From Nocardioides scoriae (GTDB lineage Bacteria; Actinomycetota; Actinomycetes; Propionibacteriales; Nocardioidaceae): 64,000 nt of DNA. The position numbers and the translations under genes are program-made. The stretch is from assembly GCF_900104965.1 (NCBI RefSeq), contig NZ_LT629757.1, positions 3,286,001 to 3,350,000 of the forward strand, in the 5' to 3' direction. The notes below the pieces were generated by a model. The model saw only the letters and a list, made by a program, of their open reading frames with translations, was not told the origin of the DNA and did no database searches. This document shows, piece by piece, positions 18,148 to 27,717 of this stretch (position 1 is the stretch's first letter; each line of letters starts with the position of its first letter).

Positions 18148-19820
18148 CCGACAACCCCCGCCTGCCGATCCACGCCGCCCACGGCACCGAGTTGTCCGCC
18201 CGGTCGTGGCAGACCGAGGCGCCGCTGCGGATGCTGATGAACAACCTCGACCCGGCCAACGCCGAGCGGCCGGAGGACCTCGTGGTCTACGGCGGCACCG
18301 GCAGGGCCGCGCGCTCCTGGGAGGCGTACGACGCCCTCGTGCGCACCCTGCGCGACCTGCGCGACGACGAGACCATGCTCGTCCAGAGCGGCAAGCCGGT
18401 CGGCGTGGTGCGCACCCACGAGTGGGCCCCGCGCGTGCTCATCGCCAACTCCAACCTGGTCGGCGACTGGGCCAACTGGGAGGAGTTCCGCCGGCTCGAG
18501 GACCTCGGCCTGACGATGTACGGCCAGATGACGGCCGGCTCGTGGATCTACATCGGCACCCAGGGCATCCTCCAGGGCACCTTCGAGACCTTCGCCGCCG
18601 TCGCGGACAAGAAGTTCGGCGGCACCCTGGCCGGCACCATCACGCTGACCGCCGGCCTCGGCGGCATGGGCGGCGCCCAGCCGCTCGCGGTCACCATGAA
18701 CGACGGCGTGGCGATCTGCGTCGACGTCGACGCCAGCCGGATCGAGCGCCGCATCGAGCACCGCTACCTCGACGTCCGGGCCGACTCGGTCGACCACGCG
18801 GTGCAGCTGGCCGTCGAGGCCCGCGACGCCCGCCGGCCCCTCAGCATCGGGGTCCTGGGCAACGCCGCCGAGGTGTTCCCCCACCTGCTCGCGGTCGGCG
18901 CCCCGATCGACGTCGTCACCGACCAGACCTCGGCGCACGACCCGTTGTCCTACCTCCCGGTCGGCGTGCCGTTCGAGGACTGGCACGACGCCGCCCGCCG
19001 CGACCCCGACGGCTTCACCAAGGACGCGCAGGCCTCGATGGCGGCCCACGTGCGGGCGATGGTGGAGTTCCAGGACGCCGGCGCGGAGGTCTTCGACTAC
19101 GGCAACTCGATCCGCGACGAGGCCCGCAAGGGCGGCTACGACCGGGCCTTCGAGTTCCCCGGGTTCGTGCCGGCCTACATCCGGCCGCTGTTCTGCGAGG
19201 GCAAGGGCCCCTTCCGGTGGGCCGCGCTGTCCGGCGACCCCGCCGACATCGCCGCGACCGACCGGGCGATCCTCGAGCTGTTCCCGGCCGACGAGAAGCC
19301 GGAGTACGCCCGTCTCCACCGGTGGATCGAGATGGCCGGCGAGCGGGTCGCCTTCCAGGGCCTGCCGGCGCGGATCTGCTGGCTGGGCTACGGCGAGCGC
19401 CACCGCGCCGGCCTGAAGTTCAACGAGATGGTGGCCAGCGGCGAGCTCTCGGCCCCGGTCGTGATCGGGCGCGACCACCTCGACGCCGGCTCGGTGGCCT
19501 CGCCCTACCGCGAGACCGAGGCGATGCTCGACGGGTCCGACGCCATCGCCGACTGGGCCCTGCTCAACGCGCTGGTCAACACGGCCTCGGGTGCCACCTG
19601 GGTCTCGATCCACCACGGCGGCGGCGTCGGCATGGGCCGCTCCATCCACGCCGGCCAGGTCTGCGTGGCCGACGGCACGGAGCTGGCGGCGCAGAAGATC
19701 GAGCGGGTGCTGACCAACGACCCGGCGATGGGCGTCATCCGCCACGTCGACGCGGGGTACGACCGGGCCGTCGAGGTGGCCGCGGAGCGCGGCGTACGCG
19801 TGCCGATGACCGAGGGCTGA
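18144..19820 (+). CDS. hutU: Urocanate hydratase
   Basis: 558 residues from GTG 18144, the usual length. It converts urocanate to imidazolone propionate with tightly bound NAD+ used as an electrophile. Conserved segments include [22 protein letters not shown], the nucleotide-binding [14 protein letters not shown] and the active-site cysteine block [15 protein letters not shown]. Translational coupling to hutH through a 4-nt overlap ties steps one and two. Further hut genes lie 9 kb downstream rather than directly after. A large palindrome follows the stop. Confidence 0.97.
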   Translation: MTDNPRLPIHAAHGTELSARSWQTEAPLRMLMNNLDPANAERPEDLVVYGGTGRAARSWEAYDALVRTLRDLRDDETMLVQSGKPVGVVRTHEWAPRVLIANSNLVGDWANWEEFRRLEDLGLTMYGQMTAGSWIYIGTQGILQGTFETFAAVADKKFGGTLAGTITLTAGLGGMGGAQPLAVTMNDGVAICVDVDASRIERRIEHRYLDVRADSVDHAVQLAVEARDARRPLSIGVLGNAAEVFPHLLAVGAPIDVVTDQTSAHDPLSYLPVGVPFEDWHDAARRDPDGFTKDAQASMAAHVRAMVEFQDAGAEVFDYGNSIRDEARKGGYDRAFEFPGFVPAYIRPLFCEGKGPFRWAALSGDPADIAATDRAILELFPADEKPEYARLHRWIEMAGERVAFQGLPARICWLGYGERHRAGLKFNEMVASGELSAPVVIGRDHLDAGSVASPYRETEAMLDGSDAIADWALLNALVNTASGATWVSIHHGGGVGMGRSIHAGQVCVADGTELAAQKIERVLTNDPAMGVIRHVDAGYDRAVEVAAERGVRVPMTEG

Positions 19821-19830
19821 CCACCCCGGT

Positions 19831-19876
19831 GTCGTGGGGGCCAGCGGGCGCCCGGGCGCCCGCTGGCCCCCACGAC
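19831..19876. repeat. GTCGTGGG-family palindromic repeat, copy 1 (also a likely terminator)
   Basis: A 46-bp perfect palindrome: the arm begins GTCGTGGGGGCCAGCGGGCG and is followed by its exact complement. It starts 10 nt after the hutU stop. A diverged copy sits at the 3' end of hutF (31172-31225), so this is a dispersed repeat as well as a probable terminator for hutHU. Confidence 0.8.
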
Positions 19877-20016
19877 CCGCGCGCGTGTGTCGGCCAGGTG
19901 AAACTTCCGTCTCCGGCGGTGGTTCGCCAGCCGGAGAACTGTCGCGGGGACTGCCGCGGGGTCTAGTTTTCTCGGACGGCCTCCCGGCGAGGGGCCGGCG
20001 ACGAGAGGGAGCCGGC

Positions 20017-21501
20017 ATGACCAACCTGGCCGAACGAGGCACCACCGGGTTCGCGGACCAGCTGCGGCGGCGCAAGCCGATCGGGGCCGCCCGCTCCGGC
20101 AACGGCGCGGAGCTGGAGCGCAGCTTCGGCACCTTCCAGCTGATGATGTTCGGCGTCGGCGCCACCGTCGGCACCGGCATCTTCTTCGTGCTCCAGGAGG
20201 CGGTGCCCGACGCGGGACCGGCGGTGATCATCTCGTTCCTGGTCGCCGGGCTCGGGGCCGGTCTCTCCGCGCTGTGCTACGCCGAGGTCGCGGGCGCGAT
20301 CCCGGTCAGCGGCTCGACGTACTCCTACGCCTACCACGCGATGGGCGAGCTGGTCGCGATGGTCGTGGCCGCCTGCGTGCTGCTGGAGTACGGCGTCAGC
20401 TCGGCCGCCGTCGCCGTCGGCTGGAGCGGCTACTTCAACGAGCTGCTCGACAACCTCTTCGGCTTCTCGCTGCCCGACGCGCTGTCCTACTCGCCGGTGC
20501 CCTACGAGGACAACACGACCGGCCTGGTCAACCTGCCGGCGATCGTGCTGGTGCTGATGTGCATGGTGCTGCTGGTCCGCGGTGCCAGCGAGTCGGCCCG
20601 GGTCAACACGATCATGGTGCTGGTCAAGCTGGGCGTGCTGGTGATGTTCGTCGTCATCGGCATCACCGCCTTCGACACCGACAACTTCAGCGGCTTCTGG
20701 GACGCCGGTGCGACCGGCATCAGCGCGGCGGCGGCCACGATCTTCTTCTCCTTCATCGGCCTCGACGCGGTGTCGACCGCGGGGGAGGAGGTCCGCGACC
20801 CGCAGCGCGCGCTGCCCCGGGCCATCATGGGCGCGCTCGCGGTGGTGGTGACGATCTACGTGCTGGTCGCCCTGGCCGGCGTCGGCGCCCAGCCGGTGGA
20901 GAAGTTCTCCGACCCCGAGCAGCAGAGCGCCGGCCTCTCGGTCATCCTCGAGAACATCACCGGCAGCAGCATCCCCGCCACGGTCCTGGCCGCCGGCGCC
21001 GTCATCTCGATCTTCTCGGTCACGCTGGTGACGCTCTACGGCCAGACCCGGATCCTGTTCGCCATGGGCCGCGACGGGATGCTGCCCGACCGGTTCTCCT
21101 CGGTGAACCCCCGCACCCTGACCCCCACCTTCAACACCGTGGTGGTCTCGGTCGTGGTGGCGCTGGTGGCGGGCTTCGTGCCGGCCGACTACCTGTGGGA
21201 CACCGTCTCGATCGGCACCCTGATCGCCTTCGTCGTGGTCGCGCTGGCGGTGCTGGTGCTGCGCCGCACGGCCGCCGACCTGGAGCGGCCGTTCCGGGTG
21301 CCGGGCTACCCCGTGACGCCGCTGCTCACCATCGCGGTCTGCGTCTACATCCTGTCCGGCCTGGCCGCCGTGACCTGGGTGATCTTCCTGGTCTGGCTCT
21401 CGGTCGTGCTCGGCTTCTACCTGCTGTGGGGCCGCCGGCACGCGGCCCTGAACCGCGGCGAGGTCGCCACGACCGACGTGCCCGACGGGGGCCAGCGGTG
21501 A
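20017..21501 (+). CDS. APC family amino acid permease (cationic amino acid transporter type)
   Basis: 494 residues from ATG 20017 with a GAGGGAG ribosome-binding site. It has 12 to 14 membrane helices; the first block FGVGATVGTGIFFVLQEAVPDAGPA is the APC substrate-binding motif, and FSFIGLDAVSTAGEEVRDPQRALPRAIMG near 250 is typical of the CAT subfamily. It probably imports an amino acid by proton symport; histidine is an attractive guess given hutHU immediately before it, but nothing in the sequence proves it. Its stop overlaps the universal stress protein gene by GTGA. Confidence 0.88.
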   Translation: MTNLAERGTTGFADQLRRRKPIGAARSGNGAELERSFGTFQLMMFGVGATVGTGIFFVLQEAVPDAGPAVIISFLVAGLGAGLSALCYAEVAGAIPVSGSTYSYAYHAMGELVAMVVAACVLLEYGVSSAAVAVGWSGYFNELLDNLFGFSLPDALSYSPVPYEDNTTGLVNLPAIVLVLMCMVLLVRGASESARVNTIMVLVKLGVLVMFVVIGITAFDTDNFSGFWDAGATGISAAAATIFFSFIGLDAVSTAGEEVRDPQRALPRAIMGALAVVVTIYVLVALAGVGAQPVEKFSDPEQQSAGLSVILENITGSSIPATVLAAGAVISIFSVTLVTLYGQTRILFAMGRDGMLPDRFSSVNPRTLTPTFNTVVVSVVVALVAGFVPADYLWDTVSIGTLIAFVVVALAVLVLRRTAADLERPFRVPGYPVTPLLTIAVCVYILSGLAAVTWVIFLVWLSVVLGFYLLWGRRHAALNRGEVATTDVPDGGQR

Positions 21502-22376
21502 CCCTCGTCGTCGGCTGGCCGCCCCACCGCGACGACCCCGCGGCGCTCCACCTCGCGGCCACCCTCGCCCGCTCGGCGGGGGAGGACCTGCTGCTGGTCT
21601 CCGTGGTGCCCCGCGCCTGGCCCACCCCGGTCGCCTCCCACGTCGACCGCGACTTCGCCCGCTGGGCCGAGGAGTACGGCGACCGCGCGGTCGCCTCGGC
21701 CCGCGAGGCCCTCGCCGCGACCTGCCCCGACGTCGCGGCCGACGCCGTCGCCGTGGCCGGCAGCTCCGTGGCCGGAGCCCTGGTCGCCGAGGCCGAGCGG
21801 CTGGCCGCGCCGATGGTGGTGGTCGGCTCCGGCGTCGAGGGCGCCTGGGGCACCGTCGTCCTCGGCTCCACCGCCGACCGGCTGCTGCACTCCTCGCCGG
21901 TCCCCGTGGCGCTCGCCCCCCGCGGCCACCGCAGCGACCCCGACCTGCGCGTGCGCCGCGCCACCTGCGCCTTCCGCGGCGACGACTCCTCGCGCACGGC
22001 CCTGCGCCGGGCGGCCCGGATCTGCCGCGGCATCGGCGCCGACCTGCGGGTCGCGACCTTCGGGGTCCGCGGCAAGGTGATGTACCCGCCCGAGGTGCTC
22101 GGCGAGGGCGACGTCCTCGCGGCGTACCTCTCGCGCACCTCGGCCGCCCAGGAAGCCGCCGTCGCCGCCCTCGGGGAGCTCAGGCCCGCCCACGTCGAGA
22201 CGGCCGTCGCCACCGGCGCGACCTGGGCCGAGGCGCTCGAGCGCCTGGCGTGGCAGCCCGGCGACCTGCTCGTCGTCGGCTCCTCCTCGGCCAGCCTGAT
22301 GTCGCGGCTGTTCCTCGGCTCCAACGCCACCAAGATCGTCCGGTCCTCGCCGGTGCCGGTGGTGGTGGTGCCGTAG
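21498..22376 (+). CDS. Universal stress protein, tandem UspA domains
   Basis: 292 residues from GTG 21498. Two UspA domains: residues 1-145, ending VVVGSGVEGAWGTVVLGSTADRLLHSSPVPV, and 150-292, ending VVGSSSASLMSRLFLGSNATKIVRSSPVPVVVV. Each ends in the ATP-binding-type G-x2-G-x9-G-[ST] pattern. Coupling to the APC permease gene (4-nt overlap) is a common arrangement, where the Usp protein is thought to modulate the transporter. Confidence 0.9.
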   Translation: MTLVVGWPPHRDDPAALHLAATLARSAGEDLLLVSVVPRAWPTPVASHVDRDFARWAEEYGDRAVASAREALAATCPDVAADAVAVAGSSVAGALVAEAERLAAPMVVVGSGVEGAWGTVVLGSTADRLLHSSPVPVALAPRGHRSDPDLRVRRATCAFRGDDSSRTALRRAARICRGIGADLRVATFGVRGKVMYPPEVLGEGDVLAAYLSRTSAAQEAAVAALGELRPAHVETAVATGATWAEALERLAWQPGDLLVVGSSSASLMSRLFLGSNATKIVRSSPVPVVVVP

Positions 22377-22382
22377 GGGGCC

Positions 22383-22412
22383 GCGGTCTCCCGAGGTCGC
22401 CCGGGAGACCGC
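22383..22412. terminator. Hairpin terminator between convergent genes
   Basis: GCGGTCTCCCG pairs with CGGGAGACCGC across an 8-nt loop, 7 nt after the universal stress protein stop and facing the convergent sortase gene. Confidence 0.7.
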
Positions 22413-22481
22413 CGCTGGGCCGCAGCTGCAGCCCCGGCGCAGCGACATGCTCTGCGGCGCAGCCCGTGGTGCGCGCCGGGG

Positions 22482-23144
22482 TCAGGCCGACGGCCGGGCG
22501 AACCACACGGTGCGCTCGGTCCAGATCCCGGGGCCGAGCCGCTGGCCCGAGCAGACGACGATCGCGACCTGGGCAGGGCCGCGGCGGTCGTAGTAGCGGA
22601 AGTACGGCGCGTCCGCCGGCACCTCGACCCGGTCGGTCACGCGGTAGCAGAGCCGGCGGTCGCCGTCGGCCAGGACGACGCGCCCGCCCTCCCGCAGGCC
22701 CTCGAGCAGCCGGTTGCCCAGCGCCGAGCCGTCGGGCCAGGTGTGGGCGTTGAGCAGCACGTTGCCGCGGCCGTCGCCGGGCCGGACGCCCTGCGCGCGG
22801 TCGAAGGCGAAGACCGTCTTGCCGGCGGTCGTCGTGGGGGGCGTGCCGGGGACCTCGGGGCTGGGGCGCGGCGGGGTGACCACGGCGGCGTCGCGCACCA
22901 CGCCGGCGACCGTGACCGTGGTCGGCTCGAAGGGCCGCGTCACCCGGCTGGGGCACGCGGGCGGGGCGAGCGTCGCGGCCGGCTCGACCGGCTGCCCGGA
23001 GGGCGAGGCGGGCTCCGCACCCGAGGACGCGCTGCTGGGCGCCGGGGTCGAGCCACGGGTGAGGGCGAGGCCGGCCCAGGTGCCGCCGGCCACGACGACC
23101 AGCACCGCCGCGAGGACCAGCGCGAGGCGTGCGGTGCGGCTCAC
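22482..23144 (-). CDS. Class F sortase-like membrane-anchored protein
   Basis: 220 residues from GTG 23144. One N-terminal membrane anchor (residues 6-28) and a Pro/Ser-rich linker lead to a sortase-like barrel. The catalytic trio can be placed at His134 (LLNAHTWP), Cys198 (AIVVCSG) and Arg211 (WTERTVWF). Class F sortases of actinobacteria are attached to the membrane and their protein substrates are mostly unknown. No LPXTG-type partner is encoded nearby. The start overlaps the stop of the DnaJ-C28-like gene by GTGA. Confidence 0.82.
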   Translation of the reverse strand: MSRTARLALVLAAVLVVVAGGTWAGLALTRGSTPAPSSASSGAEPASPSGQPVEPAATLAPPACPSRVTRPFEPTTVTVAGVVRDAAVVTPPRPSPEVPGTPPTTTAGKTVFAFDRAQGVRPGDGRGNVLLNAHTWPDGSALGNRLLEGLREGGRVVLADGDRRLCYRVTDRVEVPADAPYFRYYDRRGPAQVAIVVCSGQRLGPGIWTERTVWFARPSA

Positions 23145-23755
23145 GCGCGCCGCCACCAGCGCCGCTCCCGGCGCTCGCGGCGGCCCCGACGGGTCGTCTC
23201 CTCCTCGGCCGTGCGCCGGGCGGCCTCGGCGTTGGCGCGCCGGCGCTCGTCGAGGCGCTCGCGCCAGCGGCGTACCTCCTGCTCCACGTCGCGCGTCGGC
23301 GTCACCACCGGCGGCCCGCCCTGGAGCTGGCGCCGGGCCACCACGATGCGGCGGTTGAAGCCCTCGACGAGCTCGCGCACCCGCTTCTCCAGCGACTCGC
23401 GGTCGAGCAGCGCGTCGAGCTCGGCGTCGTCCTTGCGCAGCTGCAGCGCCTCGGGCAGCACGCCGGTGATCTGCTCGCGCTCGATGAGCTTCTTGAGCCA
23501 CCAGTCGCGGTCGTACGGCGAGCCGAGGTCGCCCAGCGGCTTGCCCTGTCCCGGCAGGTTGTCGAAGTCGCCCCGCGCCATCGCCCGCTCGATCTGCAGG
23601 TCTACCCACCGCGCCTGGTGCTGGATCCGGGTGGCGGCGGCCGAGGACCCGGTGCGCGCGTCGCGCTCCTGGTCGTCACGACCCCGGTGGCGGCGGTCGA
23701 CGTCGGGGCGCGACCGCCCGGGGTCCGGGGATCGCGAGGCCGGGGAGTCGGTCAT
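23141..23755 (-). CDS. DnaJ-C28-like protein (DUF1992)
   Basis: 204 residues from ATG 23755. The central block QARWVDLQIERAMARGDFDNLPGQGKPL, followed by WWLKKLIEREQITGVLP, is the DUF1992 (DnaJ homologue subfamily C member 28) signature, although no J-domain is present. The last 50 residues are a highly charged Arg/Glu helix. The biochemical role is unknown. Translationally coupled to the downstream sortase gene. Confidence 0.85.
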   Translation of the reverse strand: MTDSPASRSPDPGRSRPDVDRRHRGRDDQERDARTGSSAAATRIQHQARWVDLQIERAMARGDFDNLPGQGKPLGDLGSPYDRDWWLKKLIEREQITGVLPEALQLRKDDAELDALLDRESLEKRVRELVEGFNRRIVVARRQLQGGPPVVTPTRDVEQEVRRWRERLDERRRANAEAARRTAEEETTRRGRRERRERRWWRRA

Positions 23756-23849
23756 GGTGGGTCTCCGAGAGGTGATCGGTGCGACCAGCCTACGGGCGGG
23801 GAGAAGTCCCGTCCGGCCGACGAGGAGGGCCACCACCTAGCATCCCGGG

Positions 23850-24635
23850 GTGCCCGACGACCTCTCGCTGACCGTGCTGGCGCTGCTCACGCTCGCCGGA
23901 CTGGTGGCCGGCTTCGTCGACGCGGTGGTCGGTGGCGGCGGCCTGGTCCAGCTGCCTGCGCTGCTCGTGGGGCTGCCCGGCGCGACGCCCCTGCAGGTGC
24001 TGGCCACCAACAAGCTCGGCTCGGTGTGCTCGACCTCGGCCAGCAGCGCGACGTACCTGCGCCGCGTCCGGCCCGACCCCCGCACCTTCCTGCCCCTCAT
24101 GGCCACCGCCTTCGCCGGCTCCATCGGCGGTGCGCTCGTGGCCAGCCACCTGCCGCGCGACGCCTTCACGCCGATCGTGCTGGTCGCGCTGGTGCTGGTC
24201 GGCGGCTACGTGCTGTTCCGGCCCTCGATGGGCGAGGTGACCGCACTGCGCTTCACCGGCCGCCAGCACGTCGCGGCCGCCATGGGCACCGGCCTGGTGA
24301 TCGGGTTCTACGACGGCGTGCTCGGCCCCGGCACGGGCAGCTTCTTCGTGATCTCGCTGGTCGGCCTGCTCGGCTACGACTTCCTCCAGGCCTCGGCCAA
24401 GGCCAAGATCGCCAACTGGGCGACCAACGTCGCGGCGCTGGTCGTGTTCGTCCCGCAGGGCGCGGTGCTGTGGCAGGTCGGGCTGCTCATCGGCCTGGGC
24501 AACCTCGTCGGCGCGTACGTCGGCGCCCGCACGGCCGTGCGTCGTGGCACGGCGTTCGTGCGGGTGTTCTTCCTGCTCGTGGTCGGCGGGTTCGTGGTCC
24601 GGCTGGGGGGCGAGGTGCTGGGGCTCTGGGGCTGA
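23850..24635 (+). CDS. TauE/SafE family membrane permease
   Basis: 261 residues from GTG 23850, with about eight helices. The two internally repeated TauE/SafE motifs are visible: GFVDAVVGGGGLVQLPALL (residues 21-39) and GFYDGVLGPGTGSFFVISLVG (near 152). The family exports sulfite, sulfoacetate or related organosulfur anions; the substrate here is unknown. The stop codon coincides with the first bases of an 81-bp palindromic repeat. Confidence 0.88.
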   Translation: MPDDLSLTVLALLTLAGLVAGFVDAVVGGGGLVQLPALLVGLPGATPLQVLATNKLGSVCSTSASSATYLRRVRPDPRTFLPLMATAFAGSIGGALVASHLPRDAFTPIVLVALVLVGGYVLFRPSMGEVTALRFTGRQHVAAAMGTGLVIGFYDGVLGPGTGSFFVISLVGLLGYDFLQASAKAKIANWATNVAALVVFVPQGAVLWQVGLLIGLGNLVGAYVGARTAVRRGTAFVRVFFLLVVGGFVVRLGGEVLGLWG

Positions 24636-24715
24636 CTGATCACCCGGACGTCCGGGTGATCAGTCACTGGACGGGTGTTGCAACAGACGTCCAGTGGCTG
24701 AAAAGGACGTCCAGC
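24635..24715 (-). repeat. 81-bp dispersed palindromic repeat, copy A
   Basis: Inverted relative to copies at 29993-30073 and 59151-59231, and the same length. It contains three stem-loops: a perfect 30-bp palindrome with arm ACTGATCACCCGGAC, a central hairpin around TGTTGCAACA, and a GGACGTCC box. It lies between convergent genes (TauE stop at 24635, MFS stop at 24726) and may act as their terminator. Confidence 0.9.
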
Positions 24716-24725
24716 AGCCGCCGCG

Positions 24726-26165
24726 TCAGTCCGCGAACGCGTCCCGGGGCACCACGAGCAGGCAGGCCGCGGCGACGAGCGCGGTGGCGGAGCAGACGGC
24801 CCAGACCGTGAGGTAGCCCGAGAGCGGGGCGGCGCCGACCTCGGCGCCCTCGATCGAGCCGGTGGCGGCCAGGGCGATGGCGAAGACGCTGGAGGCGATC
24901 GCGCCGCCGATGGTCTTGGTGGTGTTGGTCATCCCCGTGACGAAGCCGGTGCGGTCCGGCGGGGCGGCGGCGGCCGCGGCGGCGGGCAGCGCGGCGACCA
25001 GGGCGCCGGAGCCGACGCCGGCGATCGCCATGTTGAGCAGCGTCTGGGCGGTCGAGCCGTGCAGCGGCAGGAACAGGCCGTAGCCCAGCGCCACCAGCAG
25101 GCAGGCGACGAGCATCGCCCCGCGGGTGCCGAGCAGGCGCGAGGTGAGGGGCAGGCTGAGGGCGCCGGCGACCAGCGCCACGACGTACACCCCGATGAGC
25201 GTGGAGACGAAGCTCGCCGACGCGCCGAGGCCGTAGCCGGTCACGGCCGGGTCGGTGCGGGCGAAGGTCGACAGCGGGATCTGCGCGCCCAGCACCGACA
25301 TCCCGAACAGGAAGGCGGTCAGCTGCACCGGCCACTGGGCCGGCGTCGCGAGCAGGCGCACGTCGATCAGCGGGTCCGGCGTGCGCAGCTGCACGCGCAC
25401 GAACGGCCACAGCGAGGCCAGCCCGAGCACCAGCACCAGCCACGGGAGCGGCGACCCCGGGCCCTGGAGCCGCACCAGGATGAGGCCGGCCATGACGAGG
25501 CCGATCGAGAGCGTCACCAGCGCGAAGCCCCGCAGGTCGACCCGGCCGGTGGCCACCGGCGGGGTCGGTGCGACGCCGATGCCGACCACCACGAAGCAGA
25601 TCGACACCGCGACCGCCGGCAGCGTGAGGAGCAGCGGCACCCCCATCGAGGTGACCAGGGCGCCGCTGGTGAGGGCCCCGGCGATGACGCCGAGCTCGAG
25701 GGCGGCGACGAGCAGGGCCGCCGAGCGCCGGGTCAGGCGACCCTGGGCGCCGGAGCCCGCGGTGCGGCGGTAGATGATCGCGACCTCGAGCGGCAGCCAC
25801 ACCACGTAGAACCCCTGGAGCGCCCAGGCGACCAGGAAGGTCGTGAAGCCCGGGGCGAGCGCGACGCCCCACGACGCGAGGGCCGTGACGCCGGTCGAGA
25901 GCAGCAGCACCTGCCGGTGGCCCCACAGGTCGCCCAGGCGCGCCAGCAGCGGCACCACCAGCGCCGAGACGACCAGCTGCGCGGCCTCGAACCAGTTGAC
26001 GTCGGCGTCGCGGATCCCGAGGTGGCGGGCGATGTCGCTGAAGACCGGCGTGTAGTAGCCCTGCAGGATCCCGCTGGCGACCTCGACGGCGACCAGGAAG
26101 CCGACGACCGCCACCAGGCCCGGGACGACCGGGCTGGTCGTGGGGGCCGGCCGGGTGGCGCTCAC
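24726..26165 (-). CDS. MFS transporter (drug/proton antiporter type)
   Basis: 479 residues from GTG 26165 (GTGA overlap with the M20 peptidase stop). A 14-helix-type MFS pattern: LARLGDLWGHRQVLLLSTGVTALA is the loop 2-3 signature and GFVTGMTNTTKTIGGAIASSVFAIAL lies in the second half. This resembles the EmrB/QacA drug efflux group, but the substrate is not deducible. It is the second gene of a two-gene operon with the peptidase; shared function is unknown. Confidence 0.86.
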   Translation of the reverse strand: MSATRPAPTTSPVVPGLVAVVGFLVAVEVASGILQGYYTPVFSDIARHLGIRDADVNWFEAAQLVVSALVVPLLARLGDLWGHRQVLLLSTGVTALASWGVALAPGFTTFLVAWALQGFYVVWLPLEVAIIYRRTAGSGAQGRLTRRSAALLVAALELGVIAGALTSGALVTSMGVPLLLTLPAVAVSICFVVVGIGVAPTPPVATGRVDLRGFALVTLSIGLVMAGLILVRLQGPGSPLPWLVLVLGLASLWPFVRVQLRTPDPLIDVRLLATPAQWPVQLTAFLFGMSVLGAQIPLSTFARTDPAVTGYGLGASASFVSTLIGVYVVALVAGALSLPLTSRLLGTRGAMLVACLLVALGYGLFLPLHGSTAQTLLNMAIAGVGSGALVAALPAAAAAAAPPDRTGFVTGMTNTTKTIGGAIASSVFAIALAATGSIEGAEVGAAPLSGYLTVWAVCSATALVAAACLLVVPRDAFAD

Positions 26166-27514
26166 GCCGGGGTCCCGGTCGTGGCGGCGGGCTCGTCGAG
26201 GCGGCGCAGCAGGTCGGCGTACCACTCCACGCCGTCGAGCCAGTCCTGCACGCCGACGTGCTCGTCGTAGGAGTGGATGCTCTCCCGCTGCGCCCGGCTC
26301 ATCCGGAACGGCGTGAAGCGGTAGACCCGGGGGCAGATCGCGGCGAAGAACCGGGAGTCGGTGGCCGCCATCATCACGTACGGCGTCACGACCGCCTCGG
26401 GGAAGTGGTCGCCCACGACCTGCTCCAGCAGCCGGAACGCGTCGTCGTCGACCGGGGAGACGGGACTCGGCTCGTTGGCCTCCAGGACGGTCACGGCCAC
26501 GGAGTCGTCGGCGACCGCGCGGCGCACGTGGGCGGTCGCCGAGGCCACGGTGTCGCCCACCAGGATCCGCAGGTTGAGCACGGCCGTAGCGCTCGAGGCG
26601 ATCACGTTGTGCGCGGGCGACCCGGAGAGCTGGGTGACGGCCATCGTGGTCCGCGCCAGCGCCGCCGGTTCGGGACCGGCGGCGACCAGGGCGCGGGCGA
26701 CCAGCGGCTGCAGCCGGCGGGCGGAGGCCAGCAGCGGGCGCAGCGGCCGCGGCGCGTGGGGCGCGATCCGGGCGAAGAGCTCCAGCGTCGGCTCGGGCAG
26801 CCGGGTCGCGAACGGCCGCCGCTCCAGCCGTACGACGGCCCGGGCGATCCGCGCGGTCGGCCCACCCGGCGCCGGCGTCGAGGAGTGGCCGCCCCGGCCC
26901 TCGGCCCGCAGCTCGAGCGTGGTGGTCCCCTTCTCCGAGACGCCGACCACCCCGAGCGGCGGGCGCACGCCGGGGAACGCCTCGGCCGCGACCGCCCCGC
27001 CCTCGTCGAGCACGAACCACGGCTCCACGCCGCGCCCGCGCAGCACCTCGACGGCCTCGGCGGCGTCGGCCCCCGAGACCTCCTCGCGGGCGCCGAAGGA
27101 GAGCCACACGTCGCGGGCCGGGACGACGTCCTGCTCCAGGGCCCGCTCGACCGCCACGCACAGCGCCACCAGCGACCCCTTGTCGTCGAGGGTGCCGCGG
27201 CCCCAGACCTTGCCGTCGTGCACCTCGGCCCCGAACGGCGGGTGCTGCCACGGCGCGTCGGGGTCGACGGGCACCACGTCGAGGTGCGCCATCAGCACCA
27301 CCGGCGCGGACGACGCGTCCCGGCCCGGCCAGCGCAGCAGCAGCGAGTGCTGCCGCACCCGGGTCACCTCGAGGCGCTCGTGGACCAGCGGGAACTCCTC
27401 GGCCAGCGCAGCCAGGAAGTCGTCGAACGCGCCGTGGTCGATCTCGTCCTCGACCGTCGAGGAGACCGTCGGGACCCGCACGAGGCGGCGCAGCTTCTCG
27501 ACGTCGACGTCCAC
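26162..27514 (-). CDS. M20 family metallopeptidase (carboxypeptidase/PM20D1-like)
   Basis: 450 residues from GTG 27514. Metal-binding motifs of the M20 family are present: MAHLDVVPVD (His77, Asp79), GRGTLDDKG (metal-bridging Asp110), AREEVSG (catalytic and metal Glu) and a C-terminal SIHSYDEHV. The dimerisation domain begins VGVSEKGTTTLELRAEGRGGHSS near 190. The layout fits the carboxypeptidase S/PM20D1 branch, which hydrolyses or condenses N-acyl amino acids or dipeptides. The exact substrate is unknown. Confidence 0.88.
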   Translation of the reverse strand: MDVDVEKLRRLVRVPTVSSTVEDEIDHGAFDDFLAALAEEFPLVHERLEVTRVRQHSLLLRWPGRDASSAPVVLMAHLDVVPVDPDAPWQHPPFGAEVHDGKVWGRGTLDDKGSLVALCVAVERALEQDVVPARDVWLSFGAREEVSGADAAEAVEVLRGRGVEPWFVLDEGGAVAAEAFPGVRPPLGVVGVSEKGTTTLELRAEGRGGHSSTPAPGGPTARIARAVVRLERRPFATRLPEPTLELFARIAPHAPRPLRPLLASARRLQPLVARALVAAGPEPAALARTTMAVTQLSGSPAHNVIASSATAVLNLRILVGDTVASATAHVRRAVADDSVAVTVLEANEPSPVSPVDDDAFRLLEQVVGDHFPEAVVTPYVMMAATDSRFFAAICPRVYRFTPFRMSRAQRESIHSYDEHVGVQDWLDGVEWYADLLRRLDEPAATTGTPA

Positions 27515-27617
27515 GCGGGTGAGGCTAGGCGATCGCGGACCGCCGTGCGCCGCGTCGCCGCGCCGTCGGGGCGGCTGGTCGGATCGTCGGTGTCGCGACC
27601 GACCGGGACGTGCCGAA

Positions 27618-27642
27618 GGCCCCGACCACGTGGGTCGGGGCC
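27618..27642. terminator. Hairpin GGCCCCGACC-N5-GGTCGGGGCC
   Basis: A 10-bp perfect stem with a 5-nt loop, about 75 nt beyond the stop of the minus-strand DUF6131 gene and upstream of the M20 gene. It probably terminates the former. The surrounding stretch 27515-27717 contains no other gene I can support. Confidence 0.6.
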
Positions 27643-27717
27643 TCCGGAGCCGTGGGCAAGACGTGCCGTGGGCTTGACCGGACCGAGGTCCGGGGTGGTG
27701 CGTCTAGGGCTGTGCCC

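Noticed and set aside
17436-20231. 931-codon minus-strand frame across hutH-hutU
   Set aside because: Shadow of two well-supported enzymes on the plus strand.
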